NCBI GenBank assembly: GCA_932521025.1 | Contig: OW051473.1 | Location: 620,001-684,000 of the forward strand | Reading direction: 5' to 3' | From: Oscheius onirici | Lineage: Eukaryota > Nematoda > Chromadorea > Rhabditida > Rhabditidae | DNA length: 64,000 bases | In this document: positions 53,631 to 64,000 of the stretch, piece by piece | Layout of the letters: each line of letters opens with the position of its first letter | Numbering within the stretch: position 1 is the stretch's first letter | The notes under the pieces: generated by a model | Database searches by the model: none | Seen by the model: the letters and a program-made list of their open reading frames with translations, nothing else | Told to the model about the DNA's origin: nothing | Position numbers and translations under genes: made by a program

Positions 53631-56600
53631 TCACTGGTAATCGGACCATACGTTTACTATTCTGTCTGTAGTTGGCTGTCCAGCCCTCCAGATTCGCACA
53701 AGTGATGTATTTTGTGGAGTCTTTTGCGAGTCTAAATGAAATGCTCCCGGCCAAAAGGCTACAAGAGTGTTGGGTTCTCCTCGCACAGCGTCAATCTAAA
53801 AACATGCTCAGAGCTCTAGTGAGAACAAACGCTAATAGGTGTGTTCCAATTTGTGTCCCAGCGTGTCACATACATATTGACTTCATAGTGGCTATAGGTC
53901 ACGTTTGTGTTTGTAGGAGACTTCCTAAAAATTCGTAACAATTGTCTTTGCAAGAAAACGTACATCCAATCGTAATGACTGTCGGCTTTATAGTCATAAT
54001 CATCCTTATTTTCATCTACCACGGTGTGGTATTGTTGATACCGCTGAATTTCCATATACTCCATAGGACGCTTTTTTTTACCTTTGGGTAACGTGCGTTT
54101 TGTCCTTTACCAGCTGCTACAAGAATATCCTCAATAGTCTCTGGACTTTCCGATACGTGCCTCTCCGCAAAAACGGATTGCTGACGTGCTGTGGCTGGTC
54201 CTGAATGTCCAGATATAGCATATATTGTACGAAAATTTTATTTTTGTCCTGAGCCAATGCAAAATAATTTTGACTCACTTAACGATCTTGTTCCTCCGAC
54301 GAGCAGAGAAGTGTAGTCGCTGTTTAGGTAGCTTAATGCAGTTCTATTGAAATCATGCAACATAAAATTTGCCGTTGCTAAAATAATCAGTGGAAGAAAG
54401 GTAGTGTGCCAACCTTTTTTCAATGATGGAACATCATAATTACTTGCAGCTGCTACAGAATCAAAAAGGCAAGTGTTTTTTCCATTTGGAATCACTGTCT
54501 TTCCTAAAAACATGTCGCTACAAGCAATGAGTCGACTTCTACCATCAAGACAAGAATAGTGACCAATTCTGCCTTGCCCTTCCTCGTATCGTAGTCGAAT
54601 CGGAGCATTCTGAGAAAATTGCTGACCGAAGCGAGTAACTTTCTTCTTCCCATCGCTGCCGAAATGTTCCACTTCAATCGGCCTTTGGAGAATCTGGATA
54701 GTTTACATGATTTATCTATTAAAATTGGGTTACCTCTGCCAGCTGTTTAGCTTGTACACGGTCCCCTGGCATTTCCGGATTTTTGGCTACGTTTATAAGA
54801 TGATTGGCTACGTCCGAAGTAACCTTATCGTTTGGCTGGCTTTTCTTCAAGCGTTCGGCATTTTTGACTACTTCGTCGGAGTGAACGAATCTTAAAGTAA
54901 ATATGGCACATTTTGTTAGATTTTGTGATTCTTTGAGAAGAGTTAATCAACTCAACTTCTCAAAGACCGTAGTTGTAATAATGAAAAAAAAACAGAACAA
55001 CTTACGCCTTTTTGTAGTGTTCCAAATCTCCTGTAGACTTTTTGAAAGCTCTCTCAATAGCATTGTTTGCCAATGAACTGGATAACTTGCTTAACTGGCT
55101 TGCTACAGTTCTCTGAGCAAACACATCCGCGATTTTCATAGCCAAATCTCCGATGACACCGTCTGCAGAAATTGACGACGATGCTTCTTGATAGACACGA
55201 CCTTCATGCTTCTCAGATCCAGCCTCCTTCGGAAGTTCTTTAATAATATCTTCGAGAATCTTGTCAAAGTTTTGAAAATATTCAACCAGTTTGGACACAA
55301 AAGTTGTCGTCTTCACAAAAGACATAGCCATTTGAATAGCTTGAACAGCGCCATGTTTGCCCTTTTTAGCCATGTCTAAAATGGATTAGATTTTTAAATT
55401 TGCAAAAACAGACTTTGCTGTGCTCCAATTCCGAGTCCACTTTGCACTTGTTCCATGAAGGATTTGTCCATCTTTGACAGAAAATCTTCAAAAGCACTTG
55501 AGGTGAACTGATCAGTATAGTTTTTATCATTGTTCTGATTATCTCTGTCTGCCAAAGAGTGCAAATTTCCGTTATGTCGAAGTTTTCCGTTCAAAGCCTA
55601 AACTTTAAGAAACAGTGTTCTCGTCAAACTTACTTCTTTGATAGCTTGCCGCAGAACATTTGAGACAGCACCGCGAATCGGGTCTCCGGCTACGTAATCG
55701 AGCCCTTCATAGATTCCAAGCTAAAAAAACTATTGCAGGTGAGAAAAGAAACCTTACCCTTGCACCAGTTTTCAGTACAGTTTTGGTAGCTTGCTTCCCG
55801 GCATGTTTCAAGCCTTGCTTTGCCACCTGTGTTCCAGTTGTCTTAACAGCAGTCTAAAGTCAAAACTATTTTTTTTCTATCCGTTTCCATTTACCTTAGC
55901 AACAGCCTGTGCTCCTTTTGACAGTCCTTGGAAAGCTCTCTTCAATCCTCCCATGCCCAACGTTACGACACTAATCAAAACGCCAATAAGTTTTTGTTCT
56001 CCATATTCCTTCCAATCAAAATCGCCATCAATAAGGCATCGTTTCACAGCTGTATACAGATCCATACAGCCTTCCTAAAGGCCAATTTTTTCTGTAAAAA
56101 ATGTGAAACGTACGACCATAAGATCGATTCCAACTTTGGCAGCGATTCCACCTGTAAATGCAACAAGAAGAGCTCCTCCAATAAGTTGTAGTAATCCAAG
56201 AGCTGTTACTGCTAGCCAGGTCCAAAAGTTTGACTTTTTCCTACAAAAAAAGTTTTCCAACTTCAAAATAACCCACTTTTCTTTGATAGACGCCAAGTAG
56301 ACATAGCCATCGCCGTTTAAAATGTCAATCTCTTTTTTGTAGTCGTCCTTCTGGACCGAGTCTGGTAGACATTCAATTAGCCGGCTAGTTTTGATTTCCA
56401 TCTTGAAAATTATGTACTGCATCCAGGGAAACCTACTGAAGAGTCGTTATCAATAATGGTTTTCAAAAGTCCTTGTTTCAGGGATTCCTTGTTTTCCTGC
56501 AACTGCTTCACCTCTTCCTCAAGTGTTGACACATCTGATCCATTAGATGTGCTAATTAACTTTTGAAGGTTCTCGATTTCGCTGTCGACATCTCTAAAAT

Positions 56601-59600
56601 GGTTATAAGATATCAAAATATTGTTTTCAAACGCTACCTTCCAATGAGTCCATTAACATTGCCAATAACTGTGTCACAGATTAAAATTAATCTTGTCATC
56701 TGTCCTTGTAGCTTGGTCTTCGACTCTCCCTTCCTCACCGTCGCAGCGATCATCAACTCGTACTGATTTTTCAACCGCTCCACAACGTCTCGACATTGGG
56801 AAAACTCGGTAATAGCATTTTCGACATTGTTTCGTCTTCCGTACTCACAATACGCCCAGAGAAACAACAGTCCTTTGACATAATAGGCTGCTCCAGAAAA
56901 CTTTGGATCGACGTCAACGGCTCTGCAAGCCAGTTTCCAGGCAGTTTGAAAGGATTCTTCTTTGGGACTCCATTTTTGCGCCCAGGATGTGTAAACGGGA
57001 AGAACATAGTCATCAAAATATTCGTGAATTTCCTTGGTTTCTTCAAGTTTTCCAAAGTGAGCTTTCACTTCCTCCGCCGTGGGATGTTTGTTCAAGTTGG
57101 AAAGAAATTTTCCGAACTGGGTGTTGAGCGACTGTTCCACTCTCTGCCAAGTGTACGTCTTTTCGCCAGAATCGACAATTTTGTTTCGAAGGGCAATAAA
57201 TGAAGCAAGTCCCTCATCAGCTTTTTTGTAAAAGTCCACATGGACGATGGCTTGATCTATGGCTGACATCACGTATTCATCGCGAATTTCCTTCATGCTC
57301 TCCACCAAAATTGTCTGAAGTTTGTATTTTTAGTGTGCTTCAAAAGTAGCTAAAATTTATCAATTCGTTTGTTTTCATCCTTTCAAAAGTGACAAACAAT
57401 TTTCTAGTTAACCAATGACAAACTGTTTGTATTGGTAAACTAGCTAGTTTCTAGTTTTTTTAGAGCTGATAAAAACACACTTCCTTTTCACTAGTATAAT
57501 CTATCTGCGACATTCTCTGTTTGGTTTGAATTCATAAATTTTTAGCTAAGCGAAGTGGCAGAAAATACTACAAAAACTCACATGACTTTCAAAGCCTCCT
57601 GTTCGAATGACCATATTGGCGAGCATAAAATCCGGCAAATGGTCAGCATACAGTATCATTTGGCTTGTTCCTCGTTGTCCAGTCCTTGACGCACGTCCAA
57701 TGTTCTGTCGTTCAACACGATCATTCTCGGGAAAACTGGAAAGGACCACGTGAAGTCCACCACGCTCTTCCACCGCATCCGAAATCTTCAAATCGGTGCC
57801 TCTTCCGGCAATGTTTGTGGCCACAACGCAGGTTCCAGCTTGAAGCTTGTTGTCTGTACTCGCGTCGCCTTCACCACCAGTGTAGTGCATAATTTTGCTA
57901 CCTATTTTCTCCGAGAGTCTTCTGTAGAAAAGATTGGCGTAGAAAATGTATTGAGTGATCAGCAAGACAGCTCTTCCTTCGGTCAGTTTTTCAACGACGG
58001 ATTGAACAACTTTCTCGATCCATTGCTCTTCAGAATGGCAAAGAACATGAGAGAGGGAGATATGTCGCCAGATTTTAAAAGGCGGAATCTCGACAAAGTC
58101 GACATTGTAAACATTTTTCATGAATTTTCTTGAGGCTGGTCCTCCAATTGTTCCAGTCAAACCTAGGAGATTTGTCTTGTAGCGAAGACAAAACGAGACT
58201 GTTGATAGATAGCAAGTTGTGAGTCCCTCCGCATCAAAATGAGATCCACTGAGCATCTCAAGAAATTGATGAAGACCATAGGACCATTGCATCCCAGGAT
58301 GTCGACTTCCAGTATTTCCGGAATCTACTATGATTACTTCGTCATTTTCCAGTACATAGTCGAAGTCTCTCCTTTTGAGAAACGCACTCACTGCAGAGTC
58401 AATCCAATGAGGTAGTTCCGTCTTGACAATACTCTCCAAAGTGGCAGGGTATTCGATGCGGTCACCATCAGAGTTGCGGTCAATGGCCTTTTGAGCAGCG
58501 TCAAGAAATGAAGCCGAGAAAAACTTTTTCAGCTCCTCGTCGTTATTAAAAACAGCTTCTCCTTCATCAGATGTCATTTTCCAAGAGCCATCTTCTTGTT
58601 TCTTCTGAAACAGTGACAAAAATCGTCTTTGTCTAAAAACCAGGTATAACGTACCAGATTCTTAAACTGAGGAGCAATCAGCATCCAAATGACAGCCTGA
58701 ACACCCATGAGATTGCCCATTCCTGAAGCATTAGTTGAGATGATACATTGATGAAATCGATTATCCAACAGCTGGCTATCGGCCTGAAACCAAACTTGTA
58801 ATGGTTCTTTATAATTTTACCTCGTCTACGATTGCTACTTGGAACCCTCTTTCATGACGTAGTTTCTCGCCCCAAAACTCCTCATAAATTACGTCAAACA
58901 TGAAGCTAGAGGAGACTCCATAGAGTACATCCGCTTTATATATCTATAAATTGTTGCCTAACAAAAACTTTTGAACTAACCTCTTGGTCTTCTTTCTCTT
59001 TAGCAGATCCGGAGCAGTTATGCTGAACCGAAAGACCAACGCTTCTGTAAAGCTTCTAAAGAAAAGATGGTCTTTGCAAACGAAACCTTTTACCCGAAGC
59101 TCTTCGCATTGCGTAATAGCCAGTGTGCTTGAGCTGGTAATAATGTCTACTTTGTGCCCACGTTTAGCTTCGGCAATAGCTAAAGAAGCAACAACAAAGG
59201 TTTTTCCTTCTCCGGTCAGAAATGGAACATATTGAACGAAAGTATAATAAAGTACCTGCATTTGAAGAAGGCGCGAAACGGAGGCTCTTCTTGCTTGGGA
59301 GCCAAGAATAACTGCCATCTTCTGGACATCACGAAGCTGAACTTTGTTAAACTTTTCCACTGCAATGACAGCTGCTGCTTCATATCCAAATGGAAGGTTG
59401 TTTTCACCGTTCTAAAAGCAAGCCTTATATAAATGAAAAATTTACCGTAACAGTTGAATTTTTAATTGAATTGTAAGTATTATCAAAATCCTCTAATGCT
59501 TGTCGAATGCTCTCTCCTGCAACAATGTTGGTTCAACTGGCATAACTTTTCATTTACCCGAAATTTTCGCTTCGCCGTGATTATCGTGCATAAAATCTGA

Positions 59601-61076
59601 GTTTACAATTTTGTTAATTGCTTCTTGACGTGAAGTTTCTGCACTGGGCTCAAAGTCCTTAAACATCATGGTTGAGTACGTAACACAACTTACTAATATT
59701 TCATCTTGAAACTTCTGAACATCCTCAGCCTGCAGGGGATCAGACAATTGATCGAGTGAAAACGATGGCAACTTAGTTTCATGAAATTCCATTAAGATGG
59801 ATAGCAGATTAGGTAGAGCCTGTTCGTCAGCAGAAAGGCGGAATAGTTTAGATACATCTTCAAATTTCCAGCCACGTTCTGCAATCAAAGCAGCAACAAT
59901 TCCATAGATGTGAATTCTCATTTGTGACAACTGAGATGGATCCCTTTCTCCGATGATCCAATTGAAAACGGAAGACTCCAGAACTCTCTCGTGAACAGCC
60001 AACAGTTTGGGTGGTTTTCCGCCAAAAGCACTGTTCCATTGGTCATCCGAAAGAAGGAAAGGAGAGGTTTGAATCGAGTTCAAGTCCTGAAGAAAAGCTT
60101 CTGCTTGCCCAGAATCCGCTTGTCGAAATGAAGACATAAAGTTGTTAAGATCCGTTGACAGCAATAATTTTACGACCGTATGTGGTAATCTCACTCGATA
60201 ATTGTTCTCATCAAACCATATTTCAAGGACATTCGTCCAAAAGTGGTTGTAAGAAGTGTATGACTCCAACTCTTTAAGAATTCTGCCACATCCAGGATAT
60301 TGAAGAATGGTGAAAAGACGACAGAGGTCCTCCGTTGTTTCAAAGATTCCACTTTTCAATTGATAGGCAAGAATTCGGTCTAAAACTAGCCCAACTTGCC
60401 AGTCGTCAAACTGAAAATTAATTTAGGATTTTCTAGAAAAGTTCCCACTTTTTTCTGAGCTTGAAAGCCAAATACGAACTCCTGAAGTTTGTCAACGGCA
60501 AAACTGTGTAGCTCATTATCCTCGTTGTCATTCAAAGTTTGAAGAAGACAAAAGATAGGAAGATGAATAGAATGCTTTGGGCTCTCCAGCAAACCCAAAA
60601 TAACATCTTTGTCAAAAATAGTAAGAAGTCGATGAAAATAGGAGGCTGTTGCTGCCAGTCCCTCCTCCAATAGCACCTGGCAGATAAAGGGAATTTGGTC
60701 TGCAAAAGAACTATTTTGGTAATTGCACAAACTTCACGATGCGTATCTCAACAGCTTGGCAAACAATCAAATACATGGTCCAAGAGAGACTTCACAAACT
60801 TTTAGATGTAATAAAATGGAGCTTTGACAATTTTACTTTCTGATCTCTCTCTTTATAAAGGTGGTAGTAGTCAACGCGGATTATTAGGTGGTGAATCCTG
60901 GGCAAGGTAATTACAACAATGTGTTAATTTCTAATTGAAACATTTTCAAACTCCTATGAAAACGGATTTGATCTAGGTTTCAATAGAAACAAAGTGAATC
61001 TCGAAAAATAGCAGTTAGAACAATAAAAAACTATATTTTCCCACTTCTGGTAAAAGTGCTCACCTACAGCTACCAT
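53631..61076 (-). CDS. large SecA-type DEAD motor with TPR-like, hydrophobic and OTU/papain-like C-terminal parts
   Basis: More than twenty short-intron exons, roughly 1,900 residues, starting MVAV at 61076. After a helical N-region (59.5-60.7 kb) comes the SecA motor: SRLLQMQ and TGEGKTFVVASLA (Walker A, about 59200), ADVLYGVSSSFMFD, AIVDEADSQLLDN (Walker B), then the second helicase half with LTGTIGG, VVATNIAGRGTDL and GRASRTGQRGTSQ (57.7-58.2 kb). A helical region with TPR-like KGLLFLWAYCEYGRRN follows, then a hydrophobic segment (WLAVTALGLLQLIGGALLV), an Ala/Lys/Thr-rich amphipathic stretch, and a C-terminal part with PIRLRYEEGQGRIGHYSCL and NTCLFDSVAAA. The stop is at 53631, with an immediate AATAAA. 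SecA is bacterial or plastid in origin; a transferred gene that has gained introns is inferred. One gene is favoured because intron phases connect throughout the parts checked. Confidence 0.7.
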
Positions 61077-61709
61077 GATGATCTGAGTGAGTGACTTTCG
61101 AAGTCTTTCCAAGATGAATCAGCAAACTAGCTTCTGACTTTCGCCACTTAACAGTTGCCGAAAATTTCATCAGAGAACTCGCAGTTGTTGACCCGCAGTC
61201 GGCGAATGATCAAGAAACTTTCTTCCTTGTCATTTCGTCAAGCAGGTTTCGTTTACTCGGAACACTGCTATACTGGTGAATCACTCAACTGTTGTTTCTC
61301 CATCGTTTCTCACCGTGTTTCTCCGTCCCGCTTAATATTTTGAAATCCGGATCCTTTATATACTGACGCTTCTTTCAAACGTTGCATCAGAATGCCTGGA
61401 AACATTTTTCTTTCTCTGTTATGAAAAGCTTCGATTTCATGATAAAGCAGAGAATACTTGTTATTCTCTTCTTTCTCCATTTGTTTTGCTTGTTACCCCC
61501 AAATGTAACCCAAATTCTATCTTACATTACCAATTTCTAAATTCGCTGTAAATTGAAACAGTATTCTTTCGAAATGAAGGAATGTTCCAATTTCTCATTC
61601 GCCGTAAAGTACTCAAGGATGACAAACATTTTTTCACTGTGTGTTCATAAAGGCGGCGTATTTACATTCCCCCGTTTACTTGTCTCAAGACTTGACTATT
61701 TTTTTACAG

Positions 61710-62349
61710 ATGTCCCAGCACCAAAGTCAGCAAGGCAATCTTGACTTTCTTGACCAGCTGAAACAAGACAATGACACTGCGAGACAGTTGGACAAGAAGC
61801 GAGAAGAGCTCATAAGACTGCAGGAGCAACTAACTCAAGAGCAGAAGAGACTTGAGATGGAGCGTTTGAAGAGTCGACAACATGAAGATGAGCCAAGACA
61901 AAGGTAAAACAAGTTATCATCTAGATATCACTGTTTTAGTGGTCCTCATATCACTTTCTCCAACAGATGCGCCCATCTAATGATTGTCCAAAGACATCCT
62001 GAAGCCGAAGGACTTGTTTACTGGGTGGACAGGATGCTTCGCGAAGTTCGAGAGCGTAAGAATTGTTACATTTTGAAAAATACCCATTTCGTAGGTGGTA
62101 ACAGCTTCCAATACGCTAACAACGAAGGACTGGCTGTACTTCATCCCGGTCAGAGTTACGTGTTCAATACGGAGAACCGCGACCAATTTGTTACGGTCTA
62201 CTGGCAGCCTGGACCTGGACGTAAGATTTAGAAAGCTACAGAAAACACAACAACTTGTAGAGCCCATTGAAAATGCCTGTACTGCATACAGAGTGCCAAT
62301 AAACGGAGGAGCTTACATTGCTGGAGATCACTCTGTTCATTTGAAGTAA
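61710..62349 (+). CDS. unrecognised 165-residue protein, coiled coil plus compact domain
   Basis: Four exons, 61710-61903, 61967-62055, 62095-62220 and 62261-62349, phases consistent. The ATG lies directly after TTTTTACAG, fitting trans-splicing. Residues 1-65 are Gln/Lys/Glu-rich and predict a coiled coil (LDKKREELIRLQEQLTQEQK). The rest is a compact domain with FQYANNEGLAVLHPGQSY and FVTVYWQPGPGQP, ending in HSVHLK. AATAAA at 62393 follows the stop. No signal peptide is seen, so it is probably intracellular. No family recognised. Confidence 0.65.
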
Positions 62350-62675
62350 CAAAGGCGAAAACAAGACGCTATTTTCTTATTACTTACCGTGAAATAAACA
62401 ATCATTGATAACATGCCAAGTTTTGTAAAATAGACAAGGTGTATTTGTTTCCAGACGAAACAATACACCTTGTCGCATGGCAGTCGCAAGGACGATCGTG
62501 ATCTTTTCAATGTACATGCTGTGAATTGAAGCATATACATCTGCGTGCCATAAACGAATCAGAAGCAAGTAGAAAGTTTCAGAAAACACACATCTCAGAC
62601 ATTCATTTTTATACATTTTTGCCACACGTCAGTTTAGACGGACGGAGAAAAACAATCATTACTTGCTAATGGTGA

Positions 62676-62835
62676 CGCATATTAGAACTACGCTAATATG
62701 TTTTGAAGTGAAATCACATCCACATAGAGTTGACCCAGTGGTCTTGATTAGTTTAGAGCACTCAACTAGATGGGTGGAATATGATTTTTATTCAAAAAAT
62801 CACAAGTATCACTTCTAGCCTTTATCGGGGTGGAG
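62676..62835 (-). repeat. inverted repeat, arm 1 (gene 3' end)
   Basis: This arm holds the last codons (PDKG, stop) and 3' flank of the minus-strand secreted gene. It is the reverse complement of 63432-63591 with moderate divergence; shared blocks include GTTGACCCAGTGG, GATTAGTTTAG and GATTTTTATTCAA. Confidence 0.85.
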
Positions 62836-63279
62836 CTCGAAGTAACTCTTCACGATTTCAGCAATGGTTCCGGCCGGCTTTCCCTTGGATTTCAGGTGCT
62901 TGACAACTTTCTCCTTCAGCCCGAAAAGTTTCTCACAAAGCTGAAAAAAGATGTGGACATTGTCTGTGAAATTCACAAGTTCCGCACTCTTAGGCTTCTT
63001 GCTCTCGAAGAACTTCATGGCCTCCTTGCTCATCACATCTCCAGTGAAACCGATTTTCTTGAGAGCTTCCTTGAGAACTTTTCGGAAAATCTCCGGCTTA
63101 ATGACAAACTGAAATTGTTCACCGTTTACTTGAACTAGAAATGCCTTACGTCTTCTGAATCCTGGAGACTGCACTGCAATGACTTCAGGACGTTGGGAGT
63201 CTCCGAAGGACAATTGAGGAGGTTACCCTCGACGACATAGACGACGAACAGGAAGGCGAGCAGCAGCTTCATGTCTGCC
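62815..63279 (-). CDS. small secreted protein, charged and helical
   Basis: Two exons, 63227-63279 and 62815-63154, joined across a 72-nt intron (GTAACC...ATTCAG), 130 residues. The start gives a signal peptide (MADMKLLLAFLFVLC). The mature part is rich in Lys, Phe and Glu, with FRKVLKEALKKIGF, FFQLCEKLFGLKEKV and the end SYFELHPDKG. It may be a helical lipid-binding or effector-like secreted protein; no family is recognised. AATAAA on the minus strand (plus 62787-62792) lies about 25 nt past the stop. A truncated inverted copy of its end lies at 63432. Confidence 0.65.
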
Positions 63280-63431
63280 ATTTCTGAAAAAGGGACTGTA
63301 TTTAAAGATCTGGCCTCTCATTATTCACAACAGTATTCCGTCTGGATTTCTGGCGTGGAAGTGGTCTGACGTGCTACAACCTGATTGGATGGTTGCTTTT
63401 TCTCAGTCCATCTAAGCTGACGTGTGTCGAA

Positions 63432-63591
63432 ACATCGACAAACCCCGACAAAGGCTAGAAGTGATTTCTTGAATAAAAATCATATCGCAGCCATCAAGTT
63501 GAGTGCCCTAAACTAATCAAACCCACTGGGTCAACTCGATGTGTCTGTGACCTTACTTCAAAAAGTGTTGGCGTAGTTCTAATATCAGCCA
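63432..63591 (+). pseudogene. inverted truncated copy of the secreted gene's 3' end
   Basis: On the plus strand this starts within codons reading NPDKG-stop, followed by a 3' flank matching that of the gene at 62815-63279, including its AATAAA (in TTGAATAAAAATCATAT). The coding part upstream of those codons is absent. It is therefore a duplicate tail in opposite orientation, forming a 160-bp inverted repeat with 62676-62835. Confidence 0.75.
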
Positions 63592-63599
63592 AGCGATTC

Positions 63600-64000
63600 G
63601 GGTTCAGTTTCCTTCTTCGACGACAGTGTTTGTTTGGAAGTTTCGGACTGAACAATTTATCAGGACAGATGTCTTGAAAATACAATTACGACAGACAACA
63701 ATTAAGATAGACAATGACAGACTGACGACAGATCCACAACGTGTAGTTTGTATACATCTCACAGCTCTTGACTGATCGAAGTTTATCCTTAACTAAGTCG
63801 TGACCGTTGTGCATAGCACGTCAGGTTTGATGATCAGAAGAAATCAGATTGTAACACGTCAGCTCAATCCGCTTTCTCGACGACAGCCGGAATACTGTTA
63901 CGGATAATGAGCAAAGAAATCAGGCAGAGAAGGTAGAGACGAAAGTCTAGAAGGAGAGGACAGAATGGAGACTGTCTGGCCGGCCTCTTAAATAGAGTCC
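63600..64000. other. window end, no gene seen
   Basis: No supported exon or repeat partner on either strand. The last line is GA-rich. Confidence 0.4.

Noticed and set aside
53323..53754. 143-codon minus-strand ORF as a gene
   Set aside because: It runs in another frame over the last exon of the large SecA-like gene, whose splice phase and poly(A) signal fit better.
53631..61076. SecA gene as bacterial contamination
   Set aside because: The coding sequence is broken by many short GT-AG introns and ends with an AATAAA, and it sits among animal genes.

Overview
The window reads as a compact, intron-rich nuclear genome fragment, most likely from a nematode. Three things point there. A THAP zinc finger is joined to a CtBP corepressor, an arrangement known from C. 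elegans ctbp-1. A WR1/lustrin-type cysteine module, typical of worm proteins, is present. Several genes have a splice acceptor a few bases before the ATG, as expected for spliced-leader trans-splicing. Introns are mostly 35-60 nt, GT-AG. The species cannot be named from the sequence alone. No bacterial operons, origins, riboswitches or CRISPR arrays are seen; translation starts were judged from splice phase, not from ribosome binding sites.

Layout. 0-2.5 kb: tRNA-derived debris, a short tandem repeat and a possible small membrane protein. 2.7-23.7 kb (+): a cluster of secreted-protein genes from one expanding family, family A (starting at 2.76, 6.0, 15.8, 20.1 and 22.1 kb, plus a dead copy at 17.0 kb). 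It is interrupted by a secreted WR1-PEBP gene (4.6-5.8 kb) and by a small nested opposite-strand membrane-peptide gene (3.5 kb). 6.9-14.9 kb (-): a tight, operon-like run of a pseudokinase-like domain fused to an atlastin/GBP-type GTPase, two further divergent kinases and a one-TM protein. 17.4-19.2 kb (-): a decayed RTE-type retrotransposon. 24.2-27.3 kb (+): a TIL-domain inhibitor and a TMEM145/GPR180-type seven-TM protein. 27.3-32 kb: mostly gene-free.

32.2-40.3 kb (+): the 14-exon THAP-CtBP gene, all splice phases consistent (715 aa). It is convergent with a small unrecognised gene (40.7-42.4 kb, -). 44.1-47.8 kb (+): a RUN/PH-domain protein (PLEKHM2-like), convergent with a secreted saposin-like gene (48.0-49.1 kb, -). 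50.0-50.8 kb (+): a C19orf12 homologue. 51.2-52.6 kb (-): two small related secreted Cys-containing proteins (family B). 53.6-61.1 kb (-): one very large intron-rich gene encoding a SecA-type DEAD motor, a TPR-like region, a hydrophobic region and a C-terminal OTU/papain-like segment. 61.7-62.3 kb (+): an unrecognised 165-aa gene. 62.8-63.3 kb (-): a small secreted protein whose 3' end exists as a second, inverted, truncated copy at 63.4-63.6 kb.

Themes. Conserved housekeeping or regulatory genes (CtBP, C19orf12, RUN/PH, TMEM145) sit among fast-evolving secreted families. The two most unusual loci are the kinase-GTPase fusion and the SecA/OTU-like chimera; the latter looks like an ancient acquisition from an intracellular bacterium that has since gained introns. 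Dispersed tRNA-derived SINEs, a composite repeat and RTE remnants fill introns and spacers.
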